Source: Halobellus salinus (GTDB taxonomy: Archaea > Halobacteriota > Halobacteria > Halobacteriales > Haloferacaceae). From it: a stretch of DNA of 64,000 bases. Shown here piece after piece: positions 34,541-42,770 of the stretch. Both the position numbers and the translations under genes were made by a program. The stretch lies in NCBI RefSeq assembly GCF_014646875.1, contig NZ_BMOC01000012.1:1-64000 (forward strand), written 5' to 3'. Under the pieces are notes generated by a model. That model was not told the origin of the DNA. It made no database searches and was given only the letters and a program-made list of their open reading frames with translations. How positions within the stretch are numbered: position 1 is the stretch's first letter; each line of letters starts with the position of its first letter.

Positions 34541-34991
34541 GTGATCGCTGGGATAGTGCCGACACTGTCGACGCCGCCCGGAGGTCACCGACGCCGCAGT
34601 ACCACGCGCCACGAACCCCGTTGCGGTCGTTCCCGACCGGCGTCGCGAGCGGGACCAACTCGCCGAGCTCGAACGCGACCACGACCCGTTCGTCGGTGAA
34701 GGGGTCGATGGTTTCGGCCCAATCCGATTCGGCCATCGGTCCGGCGTCGCCCCGAGCCTGTTCGGTTCGGCCCTCAATCGGGGCGTAATGCGTCACCGCC
34801 GACACCGGGGCGGTCCGGTAGAACGCCATGTACTCGAACGCCTCGCGGGTGCGGTCGTACGACCGCGGGGCGGGGTACAACCCCCGCCGACACCGCTGGA
34901 AGGTATCGGGCCGGGCCGCGACCACACAGACGCGCGCGTCGGCTGGGGCTGTGTCGGCGGGCCGGTCCGACGCGAACCGATCGAGATCCAT
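34518..34991 (-). CDS. Conserved hypothetical protein with IS-derived C-terminus
   Basis: A 157-residue soluble protein. MDLDRFASDRPADTAPADARVCVVAARPDTFQRC leads to a core with YDRTREAFEYMAFYRT and a hydrophobic strand region ending GAWYCGVGDLRAASTV. It resembles a haloarchaeal conserved protein of unknown function. The final residues (RKSVSHD and stop) are encoded by the hairpin of the IS200/IS605-type end, so the original C-terminus was replaced or only slightly changed by an insertion. The start at 34991 is favoured over the GC-rich upstream extension to 35015. Confidence 0.6.
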   Translation of the reverse strand: MDLDRFASDRPADTAPADARVCVVAARPDTFQRCRRGLYPAPRSYDRTREAFEYMAFYRTAPVSAVTHYAPIEGRTEQARGDAGPMAESDWAETIDPFTDERVVVAFELGELVPLATPVGNDRNGVRGAWYCGVGDLRAASTVSALSQRSRKSVSHD

Positions 34992-35041
34992 ACCACACCG
35001 AGGGCCCGCATCCACAAGAGTTCCCGCCCGCGGCGGCCAGC

Positions 35042-35656
35042 AGCGACAGCCCGACCCTCGGCGTCAAGGCCGTCTACCTTGATCGCGGGTTCTACAACAG
35101 CACCTGTCTCGGACTGCTGTACGCGCACAACTACGCCTACGTGATGCCGATCGTCAAGTGGGGCGAGACGATCCAAGAGGAACTCAACACAGGCTGGAGC
35201 CGCAAGATCGAACACGATCTCGCCGGCGAGGTGACGTTCCCCGTGTTCATCGACTGCGTCTACCAGCAGGGACGATACGATGAACACGGGGTGGCGCGTC
35301 ACGGCTACGCCGCTGACGCGCCGTTCATTGATACGCCACGGGATGCACGAGAGCACTACAGCAAACGCTTCGGCATCGAGTCGAGCTACCGATTAGCCAA
35401 GCAGAGCCTCGCGTTCACCAGTTCTCAGGATGCTGGCTTGCGGCTGGTGATGTTTGTCGTGAGTCTGCTGCTCCAGAACAGCTGGCGGTATCTCCATTGG
35501 AAGTACGTGGCGGCGCCCCGCCGCGGGGGGCGCCGCCTCTGGAACTGGTCGTTCACGGAGTTCTGTGAGATGGTGCTGCGGGCAGCCTGGACAGCGCTCG
35601 GTGTGCGCAGGGCTGTTCCAGCGAACCAACCACTCAACGACCGGTTCTTCCGGTAG
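35042..35656 (+). pseudogene. Truncated ISH3-like (IS4-superfamily) transposase, C-terminal part
   Basis: The frame is open from about 35042 and reads TLGVKAVYLDRGFYN, a DDE transposase Asp motif, then SSYRLAKQSLAFTSSQDAGL with the catalytic Glu preceding in FGIESSYRL. The tail LLQNSWRYLHWKYVAAPRRGG is typical of haloarchaeal ISH3-type transposases. The N-terminal half, with the first catalytic Asp, is missing, and no ATG lies at the junction. Terminal repeats were not found. It is a dead remnant beside the IS-end relic at 34.5 kb. Confidence 0.8.
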
Positions 35657-36003
35657 CTGTCCACCGGTCTGGACAGCCGTCGTGAGTGGCGACACTGTCG
35701 CGTCGGCGGCAATCTGCCGCCGACAGCGACGGTCCATCCCGAAGGTCACGCTCACCAGCGCTTCGAAGACGCTCCACGACCAGTTCGATCTGAGTCATCG
35801 CCATCAGACAAGATTACGCGGCTGTCGATGTGATCGACTGGGTCTAGCGAACAAGGTCATCGACGCGATCACCCAGGCCAACGAACTCAACGACCGACTC
35901 GACGGTTGAGCCGGTCTCTGCCGACCGCTCGTGAGAGTACCTCGTCGGTGCCCCAGCGACCCCAGTGTGTGCTGTTTAGTGTCTCCGGGCCGTACCCGAG
36001 GTG
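35657..36003 (+). other. Debris after the transposase with a C-terminal gene scrap
   Basis: A plus-strand frame ending at 35909 closes with GLANKVIDAITQANELNDRL and a stop, which looks like a genuine helical protein end with no recognisable start. The rest of the stretch is transposon flank. A short inverted pair CGTCGGCGGCAATCTGCCGCCGAC (two arms around CAAT) lies near 35700. Confidence 0.35.
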
Positions 36004-36669
36004 ATGACCTTCGATTCGGTGGTGTTCGATCTGGACAACACGCTCTGCCGGCGAACCGGTGACGTCGACGCCGCGTACCGTCGGGCGTTCGACCGGGTCG
36101 GCGCCGACCCCTTCGGTGCGCCCGAAAAACTGTGGGCCGCCCTCGACGGCCCGCCCGACCCCGGGGACCGGACTGGGTATCTCGGCGCGGGGTTCGCCCG
36201 TGTCGCCGCCCGCCACGGCCGCTCCGACGTCGATCCGATCGCGGTCGCCGCGGCTCTCTTGGACGAGATCGACAACGCCGAGGTGGAGCTCCTCCCCGGC
36301 GCTGAGCGGGCCCTCGACGCCGCCCGCGCGCTGGGACCGATCGGGATCCTCACAAACGGCCCCGAACGACGCCAGCGAGTCAAGATCGAAGCGCTCGGAC
36401 TCGAGCCGACGGTCGACGCGATCGTGTACGCCGGCGATCTCCCCCGCCGGAAGCCCCACGTTGACCCATTCGAGGCGATCCTGACGGACCTCGAAGTCGC
36501 GGCCGACCGCACGCTCTACGTCGGCGACTCGCTGGCGTACGACGTCGCGGGCGCCCACAACGCCGGCCTCGGGGCCGCGTGGCTCCGGCAGGACGACGAC
36601 AACGGAGGGTATGATCCGGACTACGTGCTCGACTCGCTGATCGATCTCACGGACGTGCTCGCGGAGTAA
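36004..36669 (+). CDS. HAD-superfamily hydrolase
   Basis: A 221-residue haloacid dehalogenase-like phosphatase. Motif I is FDLDNTL (residues ~7-13), the cap region is helical, motif II is ILTNGPE, the motif III Lys lies in RRKPHVDPFE, and motif IV is YVGDSLAYDV. This is the pattern of phosphoglycolate-phosphatase-like or pyrimidine-5'-nucleotidase-like enzymes. The stop overlaps the start of the next gene by one base, so it is cotranscribed with the aminoglycoside-phosphotransferase-like gene. The exact substrate is unknown. Confidence 0.88.
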   Translation: MTFDSVVFDLDNTLCRRTGDVDAAYRRAFDRVGADPFGAPEKLWAALDGPPDPGDRTGYLGAGFARVAARHGRSDVDPIAVAAALLDEIDNAEVELLPGAERALDAARALGPIGILTNGPERRQRVKIEALGLEPTVDAIVYAGDLPRRKPHVDPFEAILTDLEVAADRTLYVGDSLAYDVAGAHNAGLGAAWLRQDDDNGGYDPDYVLDSLIDLTDVLAE

Positions 36670-37736
36670 TGGGGGAACAGCGCTCCGTGGATCGGATCGC
36701 CGAACGGGTGCGGCCGGGTGCCGTAATCGACAGTGTCGAATCCGTCGACGTCGGCAACCGCCGTCGGACAGCGGTCGTCCGATTCGCCGACGCCGACGCC
36801 GACGCCGGCGTGATCCAACGATCGCCCGATCCCGAAACCACCCGCGTCGAGGCCGCCCTCCTCAACGCGATCGGCGACCGGACGTCGGTGCCAGTGCCGA
36901 CTCCCCTCGGTAGCGGCAGCGTCGGAGGCGAGGGGTGGCTCGCGACACACCGCATCCGCGGCGACGACCTCCACGTGTCGTTCACGGGGCTTGACCCGGC
37001 GGATCAGCGCGGGGTCGCCCGGTCGTTCGGTCGGTATCTCGCCGAAGTCCACGACGCGTTTCGGTTCGACGCGTACGGCCCGCTGTCGGTTGCAGGGGGC
37101 GAACTCGTGGTCGACAGGTCTGTCGATCCGGCGGCCGGGGTTGCGGGCGGGGGCGACGCGGGTGCGGTCGGCGGCAGTAGGCGTGTGGGCGGCAGCGAGA
37201 GCGAGTGTACGGACGACAGTGTCGGTGGTGACGACAGTGCCGCGACGGAGTGGGGTGCGTGGCTCGCGGCGTTCGGTCGGGCGAGTCTCGCGCGGTTGCC
37301 GTCGGAGTTCGATGCGGTCCGCGCCGACGCAGCAGCGGTGCTCGACGACCGGAGTGTGGAACCCGGGGCGGTTCCGCGGTTGTTCCCGTGGGATCTCCGG
37401 CCGGGAAACGCGCTGATCGCGGACGGCCGCATCACCGGCGTCCTCGACTGGGAAGGGCCGCTCGCGGCCGGCCCGGCGGTGTCGGTCGCAAAAACCGAGT
37501 ACCTGGTCGCCGACTGGTACGTTGGACGCGACGCGGCGGGACGGCTCCGCGAGGCGGTCCGCGCGGGCTATGAGTCGGTCCGGGAGTATCCGGCCGTCCG
37601 ACCCGTTCATCGGATCGCCGCGGTCGCGAGTACCGCCGTCGACTCCCGCGGTGTGGTCACCAACCCCGGGTATCCACCGGTCTCCCGGGAGGAGGCGGTG
37701 CGGTTCCACCGCCGGACGCTCGAGGCGCTGGTCTGA
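36669..37736 (+). CDS. Aminoglycoside phosphotransferase (APH)-family protein
   Basis: A 355-residue protein with the APH/choline-kinase-like fold. It shows the substrate pocket motif AEVHDAFRFDAYG near residue 130. The catalytic-loop region is FPWDLRPGNALI near 237; the usual His of HxDxxxxN is Trp here while Asp and Asn are kept. The metal-binding DWEG follows (VLDWEGPLAAGP). A low-complexity Gly/Ser insert sits at about 155-190. It is the second gene of a pair with the HAD hydrolase, suggesting work on a phosphorylated metabolite rather than antibiotic resistance. Confidence 0.82.
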   Translation: MGEQRSVDRIAERVRPGAVIDSVESVDVGNRRRTAVVRFADADADAGVIQRSPDPETTRVEAALLNAIGDRTSVPVPTPLGSGSVGGEGWLATHRIRGDDLHVSFTGLDPADQRGVARSFGRYLAEVHDAFRFDAYGPLSVAGGELVVDRSVDPAAGVAGGGDAGAVGGSRRVGGSESECTDDSVGGDDSAATEWGAWLAAFGRASLARLPSEFDAVRADAAAVLDDRSVEPGAVPRLFPWDLRPGNALIADGRITGVLDWEGPLAAGPAVSVAKTEYLVADWYVGRDAAGRLREAVRAGYESVREYPAVRPVHRIAAVASTAVDSRGVVTNPGYPPVSREEAVRFHRRTLEALV

Positions 37737-37748
37737 CCCCCGTCCACG

Positions 37749-37835
37749 CCGGTCACGCCGCCTCGGCCCGGTCACGCCGCCTCGGCCCGGTCACGCCGCC
37801 TCGACCCGGTCACGCCGCCTCGGCCCGGTCACGCC
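37749..37835 (+). repeat. About 4.6 tandem copies of a 19-bp unit at a gene 3' end
   Basis: The unit CCGGTCACGCCGCCTCGGC is repeated with one substitution in the third copy. On the minus strand each copy carries the codons and stop that end the DUF457-like gene (GCG GCG TGA). The true stop at 37810 lies in the fourth copy. Confidence 0.9.
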
Positions 37836-38271
37836 ACGCCCGGACGGCGAACGCCGCGGCACCCGTCCAGATCGCGACCTCGACGAAGAAGGAGGGCGAC
37901 CAGAGGTAGTAGACGAAGAACGCTCCCGGCGGGATCGCGAGCGGATCCAGCGGGATCGCGAGCGGCCACACGAGGAACAGCGCGCCGCCCGCACGGCCGT
38001 TGAGGACCACGTGAACGGCATCGAAGAGGAGGTGGGAAGCCCACCCGACCGCCGCCGCCACCCCGGCTCTCCCGAGGAGCGCGGCCGGGACCACGACGAC
38101 TGCGAGGAGTGCGCTGTGACCCACCGAGTGGAACAGGTCGACGATCCCGAGCGACGCCAGTGGCTTGTCGACGAGGTCCGGGAGCGCCGCACCGACGACG
38201 GCCCACGCGACCGAGGCCCGGAACCGGCGGGCGAGGAGGCCGGCGGCCAGGAGGTGGGTCGCGAAGAGCAT
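37810..38271 (-). CDS. DUF457-like membrane-bound metal-dependent hydrolase
   Basis: A 153-residue integral membrane protein with four or five helices. The N-terminal HLLAAG (LFATHLLAAGLLA), the acidic ALPDLVDKPL, HSVGHSALL and SHLLFDAVH give the His/Asp pattern of the YdjM/DUF457-like inner-membrane hydrolase family. It sits between the APH-like gene and the PAP2 phosphatase gene. Its 3' end is inside a 19-bp tandem repeat. Confidence 0.75.
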   Translation of the reverse strand: MLFATHLLAAGLLARRFRASVAWAVVGAALPDLVDKPLASLGIVDLFHSVGHSALLAVVVVPAALLGRAGVAAAVGWASHLLFDAVHVVLNGRAGGALFLVWPLAIPLDPLAIPPGAFFVYYLWSPSFFVEVAIWTGAAAFAVRAWRDRAEAA

Positions 38272-38346
38272 AGGTTGCGTAGGCCCGTGCGGTACTTGTG
38301 TGCACCGCCGGTGGCGCGAGCCCCCCAGAGAGGGCCGACGGGGCCC

Positions 38347-38898
38347 CTACTCCACGTCGGGGAGTCGATCACGGAGCCGCGGCCCAAGCGACCGCCCCAC
38401 CGCGAACGCCGCGGTCCCGAGCGCCACGCCGAACAGCGTGTCGCTGAGGTAGTGCGTTCCGAGGTACATCCGCGAGACCGCGACCGTCGCGGCGAGCGCC
38501 GTCGCGATCCGGAACGGCAGGTGGTCGGATCCGCGGGAGATCAAAGCGAGTATCGTCACCGCTGCGGCGTGGCCGGAGGGAAACGAGTGGGGGGCGAGCC
38601 CGGACCCCGAGGTCTGACACACCGGCTCCGCTGGGAACGGCCGCTGGACGAGAGACATCAACGCCGGGACCACCACGCCCGTGAGTCCCAGCGCGACGGC
38701 ACCGACCGCGAGTTCGCGCCGCCACCCCGCGAGGTAGAAGATCCCGAGGAACACCGCCGCCGCCGCCGCCGACCCCAGCCCGGTGACGGATGTCATGAAC
38801 TTCGTCAGTATCGGGTGTCTGATCGCCACGAGCAGCTCCGCGACGGCGGTGTCGACCGAGAGAATCCACGCGAGGAGGTCGGCTACCGCGCTGTTCAT
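38347..38898 (-). CDS. PAP2-family membrane phosphatase
   Basis: A 183-residue PAP2/phosphatidic-acid-phosphatase-type protein with about five membrane helices. It contains the three PAP2 motif parts: QRPFPAEP (a KxxxxxxRP variant), PSGHAAAVT, and SRMYLGTHYLSD with the catalytic His. The likely role is dephosphorylation of a lipid or polyprenyl phosphate at the membrane. The upstream arylsulfotransferase-like frame runs into this gene's sequence in another frame, so the two may overlap or the upstream gene may be frameshifted. Confidence 0.9.
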   Translation of the reverse strand: MNSAVADLLAWILSVDTAVAELLVAIRHPILTKFMTSVTGLGSAAAAAVFLGIFYLAGWRRELAVGAVALGLTGVVVPALMSLVQRPFPAEPVCQTSGSGLAPHSFPSGHAAAVTILALISRGSDHLPFRIATALAATVAVSRMYLGTHYLSDTLFGVALGTAAFAVGRSLGPRLRDRLPDVE

Positions 38899-39835
38899 CG
38901 GTTCGGGCGGCGTGCCGGTGGGTCCGCCGGGCGCCGACCCGACCGGACCGGTGTGAGTGAGTGTCGGTGCATCGGAGTCGACCCGAGCGAGGGGCCACGC
39001 GAGGTTTACGCTTTTGCTCCCGGCGCCCGGTACCGGAACCCCGGTGGCCGACCGCGACCGCCAGCGCGGTCGACACCGCAGTAGTCACGGTGGCGGCCCG
39101 GCCGACCGTCGACAGCCACAGCGGCGCGACGAACCCGGCGGCGTTCCGAACCACCGACGGAACGAGCCCGGAGAGAGGGGTTCCGGTCGACTCACCCCCG
39201 CCCTCGGTTGCGGCCCCACGCGACGACCGGGTTTCGAGCCTCGACTCGTCGGCGGGTGGCGTGTCGTTCCGGGTGGCGTCCACCCCGATCCGTTCGACGT
39301 CGTAGACGCCGACGCCGTCGATCCTCCAGACCACGTCGCCGTCGGTGTCGATTTCGAGCACCCGGCCGCTGTTGGTGTCGCCGACGAGGGTGTGGCCGTG
39401 CGGGAGTCGGTCGGCGTCGCGGGGCCACGCCATCTCGCCGTCGGTCCGAGTCCGCGCCCACGACCCGTTCCGGCGGCGGGACTCCACGATCCGGTCGTTC
39501 TGGGAGTCGACGCCGGGCGTCCACGTAGGGTTGCCGCCCGATCCCGGCCCCGCGAAGACGACCGAGTTCTGGTTCCGGAGGCTCACCACGTACCGGCCGT
39601 CGCGCGGGTGCTCAACGCCGTTGAGGTGGGTCCAATCGCGGGGGAGTGGCTCGCCGGAGTCAAGCTCGGACGCCGACTGTGCGGCCCACCCGTGGGTCCG
39701 TGCGCCCGTCCGAGTGTTGACCACGAAGACTGGGTCTCCTCCGATGTCCGCGACAGCCAGCCTGTGGGGGCTGACCCGGTCGACGTACTCGATTGCGATC
39801 ACACCCGCTGCGAGGGCGCTGACGACGCAGAGCAC
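38369..39835 (-). CDS. Arylsulfotransferase (ASST)-like membrane protein with aberrant ends
   Basis: The real-looking part is about 300 residues (39835 down to ~38930). It has an N-terminal membrane segment and an ASST-like beta-propeller region with HLNGVEHPRDGRYVVSLRNQ, HGHTLVGDTNSGRVLEIDTD, a C-terminal helix (GFVAPLWLSTVGRAA) and a basic tail. After that the frame stays open for another ~180 Arg-rich codons that overlap the PAP2 gene antiphase, so the natural stop was probably lost by a frameshift near 39000. Upstream, hydrophobic codons continue without an ATG to an IS-end relic at ~39913, so only a GTG start (39835) remains. Confidence 0.55.
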   Translation of the reverse strand: MLCVVSALAAGVIAIEYVDRVSPHRLAVADIGGDPVFVVNTRTGARTHGWAAQSASELDSGEPLPRDWTHLNGVEHPRDGRYVVSLRNQNSVVFAGPGSGGNPTWTPGVDSQNDRIVESRRRNGSWARTRTDGEMAWPRDADRLPHGHTLVGDTNSGRVLEIDTDGDVVWRIDGVGVYDVERIGVDATRNDTPPADESRLETRSSRGAATEGGGESTGTPLSGLVPSVVRNAAGFVAPLWLSTVGRAATVTTAVSTALAVAVGHRGSGTGRREQKRKPRVAPRSGRLRCTDTHSHRSGRVGARRTHRHAARTDEQRGSRPPRVDSLGRHRRRGAARGDQTPDTDEVHDIRHRAGVGGGGGGVPRDLLPRGVAARTRGRCRRAGTHGRGGPGVDVSRPAAVPSGAGVSDLGVRARPPLVSLRPRRSGDDTRFDLPRIRPPAVPDRDGARRDGRGLADVPRNALPQRHAVRRGARDRGVRGGAVAWAAAP

Positions 39836-39904
39836 GGCGACGAGGGCGTGGAGTCGCGCGGGGAGTCCGAGTATGCTATCGGAGAGACGGATGCATCGGG
39901 GGTG

Positions 39905-39945
39905 CCGAGGTGAACCGCCTCGGGGTCAAGCCCCGTGGCATCCGG
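39905..39945 (-). mobile_element. Orphan IS200/IS605-type right-end relic
   Basis: Minus-strand CCACGGGGCTTGACCCCGAGGCGGTTCAC is closely related to the ends at 31022 (plus) and 43918 (minus). It lies directly before the ASST-like gene and has replaced that gene's original start region. Confidence 0.6.
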
Positions 39946-39959
39946 CTTGTTCTCTGTGA

Positions 39960-40045
39960 ATATAGTGGTGTCTGCAAGTCTGTACTCACTTGATCGCACG
40001 CAGTCGTGCGATCTCCCGAGCAATCAGTTGCAAACGCTACTATAT
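39960..40045. repeat. Nested palindrome (MITE-like or IS left end)
   Basis: An outer imperfect inverted repeat (ATATAGTGGTGTCTGCAA against TTGCAAACGCTACTATAT, 15 of 18 pairs) surrounds a perfect hairpin GATCGCACG-CAGT-CGTGCGATC at 39992-40013. No ORF lies inside. Confidence 0.6.
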
Positions 40046-40151
40046 CCTGTCGGTTCTCCGACCGACGGGGTCGGCTCCGACCACGGGCGGTGTCGGTCAG
40101 TGTGTCCGATCCCGACGGGCCACTTATGATTTTGGAGTTCAATCATCACAT

Positions 40152-40538
40152 ATGAGTACCGCGACCGACTCCGGACTGTTTGACCTCCAGACGCTCACCC
40201 CGCTGCACTACGTCGGGATCCTCCTGGCCGCGATTACTGGCGTGATTCACCTCCTGCTGGGCGTCAGGTTCGCGCCGAGTTCGCTTGGGCTCTCGTTCCT
40301 GTTTGCGGGTGTGGTATTCCTCGTCGCCAGCGCCGCAATCCTGGCGAACTACCGGCGGCGGCTGCTCTACGGCCTCGGGGTCCCTTTCACCGCGGGGCAG
40401 ATTGTGATCTGGTACGGCGTCAACTTCGCGGCCGGGGCGAGGTCGTTCCCCGCCGACGTCGGCACGTTCGGGTGGGTCGATAAAGCCGCGCAGGTGCTCC
40501 TGATCGTCGTCCTGATCGCGCTGCTCCGCCAGGACTGA
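40152..40538 (+). CDS. Four-helix haloarchaeal membrane protein (DUF7475-like)
   Basis: A 128-residue protein with four membrane helices (YVGILLAAITGVIHLLLG, LGLSFLFAGVVFLVASAAIL, GVPFTAGQIVIWYGVNF, AAQVLLIVVLIALL). It resembles a small haloarchaeal DUF family of unknown function. The ATG at 40152 lies about 25 bases after CTTATGATTTT, a TATA-like promoter. The gene stands alone. Confidence 0.75.
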   Translation: MSTATDSGLFDLQTLTPLHYVGILLAAITGVIHLLLGVRFAPSSLGLSFLFAGVVFLVASAAILANYRRRLLYGLGVPFTAGQIVIWYGVNFAAGARSFPADVGTFGWVDKAAQVLLIVVLIALLRQD

Positions 40539-40648
40539 TCGCGCGGGCCACCCGGTGACCGCCGCGGGCGGTGTGTGCGCCCCCGACACCCGGCGACGGA
40601 AGCGCCATTCAACGGACAAAAGACCCCACCCGTTGTAGTAGTGAGTAG

Positions 40649-41458
40649 ATGAAACCTAATCAGATCGACTTCGCCGTCGACATCGCCTACGGCGTTCTGC
40701 TGTTTCTTTCGATCGTGCTGATCCTCACCGTCGGGACCGCCGTCGGGATCGCGTTCGGGTTGGGTGCGTTGATCTCCTATGCGATCCACGTGGGGTGGAA
40801 GATGTCGCGGTTCGATCCTGAATGGATGACCACGGAGGTCGCCGAGCAGGTTGAGGAGACGATCACCGAGGAGGTAACAGAGACCGTCGGCGAACAGGTC
40901 TCGAAGGATTTCTCCGACAGCGTCGAAGCCCACATCACAGAGCAGGTCACCGAAGACGTCGAGGAGAAGGTGACACAACAGGTGACGAGAGACGTCGGCG
41001 AAAAGGTCACCCAGCAGGTCACCGAGGGTGTCGGGGAGGAAGTCGCAAAGCAGGTCACAGACGACGTCGAAGAAAAGGTCGCCGAGAAGGTCACAGACGA
41101 CGTCGAAGAAAAGGTCGCCGAGAAGGTCACAGACGACGTCGAAGAGCGAGTCACGGAGAACGTCGAAGAGCGAGTCACGGAGAACGTCGAAGAGCGAGTC
41201 ACAAACGACGTCGAAGAGAAGGTCGCCGAGAAGGTCACAGACGACGTCGAAGAGCGAGTCACGGAGAACGTCGAAGAGACGATGTCCAAGGAGATCGCCG
41301 AGAACGTCGAAGGGGTGCTCTCCGACGAGGTGGGGTCGATCATCGAGCAGTTGGAGGAGGTAAACGACCGGATCGAACGCCGGCCGAGCCGCGAGGAGAT
41401 CGAAGCGGAACTCGCCGAGGAGGCGGCGTCCGAGGGGGCAGAGTCGGAGCACAAATGA
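40649..41458 (+). CDS. Membrane-anchored coiled-coil repeat protein (VTxxVEE repeats)
   Basis: A 269-residue protein with two N-terminal membrane helices (about 12-50). About 170 residues of acidic repeats follow, built from V-T/A-x-x-V-E-E-x-V units: 12-residue VTDDVEEKVAEK copies and 8-residue VTENVEER copies. A helical tail ends it (IIEQLEEVNDRIERRPSREE). The repeats are nearly identical at the DNA level (24- and 36-bp units), so copy number is probably unstable. The shape suggests a long parallel coiled-coil stalk, as in apolipoprotein-like or chemoreceptor-like helical proteins. Function is unknown. It precedes the PiT transporter by about 70 bases. Confidence 0.8.
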   Translation: MKPNQIDFAVDIAYGVLLFLSIVLILTVGTAVGIAFGLGALISYAIHVGWKMSRFDPEWMTTEVAEQVEETITEEVTETVGEQVSKDFSDSVEAHITEQVTEDVEEKVTQQVTRDVGEKVTQQVTEGVGEEVAKQVTDDVEEKVAEKVTDDVEEKVAEKVTDDVEERVTENVEERVTENVEERVTNDVEEKVAEKVTDDVEERVTENVEETMSKEIAENVEGVLSDEVGSIIEQLEEVNDRIERRPSREEIEAELAEEAASEGAESEHK

Positions 41459-41525
41459 CGCTGCACACCACTCGCGGAGCGGTCCGGTGCGGTCACAGGC
41501 CGCGGCGAAACCCGGGGCGGTGACG

Positions 41526-42701
41526 ATGCTCGATAGTCTGATCCTGATTGGCCTCGCGGTCGCACTGTTCGTCGGCTTCAACATCGGCGGGTCGAACACC
41601 GGGCCGGCGTTCGGCCCGGCGGTGGGTGCGGGGGTCGTCTCGAAACTCCTCGCGGGCGTCCTGATGTCGGTGTTTTTCTTTCTCGGCGCGTGGACTATCG
41701 GCCGGCGGGTCGTGGACACCCTCGGAAGCGAACTAGTGACGAGTCCCGGCGTGTTCACCGTCGAGACGAGCATCGTGGTGCTGTTCTTCATCGGCGGGGC
41801 GCTCTTTGTCGGCAACTACGCGGGCGTTCCCGCCTCAACCTCGATGACGGCGGTCGGGGCGATCGCCGGACTCGCGCTCGCTGCGGGGGAGCTGAACTTC
41901 GCGGTGATGGGTGAGATCGCGGTGTGGTGGGTTGTGGCACCGCTCGTGGGATTCTGGGTGTCGGTGATGATCGGGCGGTACGTCTACCCCACCATCAACG
42001 AGTGGGTGGCGATCACCAGCAGCGAGGGGTCGCTCGTCGAACTGGACCGGTCCGGGTTCATTCCGGTGCCGCGCACAGGGCCGAACACCTCGTGGCGGGA
42101 GTTCGTCGGGACGCTCACGTTGGTGTCGATCAGCTGTCTCATGGCCTTCTCGTCGGGGACGTCAAACATCGCAAACGCGGTCGCGCCGCTTTTCGGCGCG
42201 GGCGTGGACCTCAACTTCCTGATCCTGGTTGGGTCGGGTGCTGTCGCGCTGGGTTCGCTCACGATCGCCCGGCGGACGCTCGACACCCTCGGCAACGACC
42301 TCACCGACCTCCCGCTGACCGCGGCGATCGTTGTCGCCCTCGTGTCGTCGGCGATCGTGATCGGACTGTCGGCGATCGGGATTCCGGCGTCGTTCGTGAT
42401 CATCGCCACGATGGCGATCGTGGGGCTTGGGTGGGGACGGGCCACCCGGACGGCGACGCTCTCGGACGGCCTTCGGGGCGGCGACGACGCGACAGTGTCG
42501 GTCGGCGCCCTGGCCGCCGAAGAAGCCGGGGAGGCAGCGCCGAGACTGGGCGAGGAGGACCCGGAGGACATCCCCAGCGCGTCGGACCTGTTTGACCCCG
42601 CAACGACCGGCCGGGTCATTCTGATGCAGAACCTCGTGCCTGTGTTGGCGACCAGCGGCGCGTACGTCACGTTCTGGGGACTCTTCCGGTTCGTGTGGTG
42701 A
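41526..42701 (+). CDS. Inorganic phosphate transporter (PiT family)
   Basis: A 391-residue permease of the PiT family. It has the two family signature repeats, VGFNIGGSNTGPAFGPAVG near residue 13 and FSSGTSNIANAVAPLFGAG near 208, about 10-11 membrane helices and an acidic cytoplasmic loop (EEAGEAAPRLGEEDPEDIP). It probably symports phosphate with a cation. The start at 41526 (MLDSLILIGL) is favoured because earlier codons are charged and not conserved-looking. The coiled-coil protein upstream may be cotranscribed. Confidence 0.92.
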   Translation: MLDSLILIGLAVALFVGFNIGGSNTGPAFGPAVGAGVVSKLLAGVLMSVFFFLGAWTIGRRVVDTLGSELVTSPGVFTVETSIVVLFFIGGALFVGNYAGVPASTSMTAVGAIAGLALAAGELNFAVMGEIAVWWVVAPLVGFWVSVMIGRYVYPTINEWVAITSSEGSLVELDRSGFIPVPRTGPNTSWREFVGTLTLVSISCLMAFSSGTSNIANAVAPLFGAGVDLNFLILVGSGAVALGSLTIARRTLDTLGNDLTDLPLTAAIVVALVSSAIVIGLSAIGIPASFVIIATMAIVGLGWGRATRTATLSDGLRGGDDATVSVGALAAEEAGEAAPRLGEEDPEDIPSASDLFDPATTGRVILMQNLVPVLATSGAYVTFWGLFRFVW

Positions 42702-42770
42702 GCAGCGCCCGCTCCACGACCGACGGCGCGGAAGCGCCACGCTTACTCCGACCGGTCGCGACCTCCCGGT

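Noticed and set aside
36669-37736. Aminoglycoside-resistance gene
   Set aside because: Only the broad APH fold is supported; the catalytic His is replaced and the context is a metabolic HAD-APH pair.
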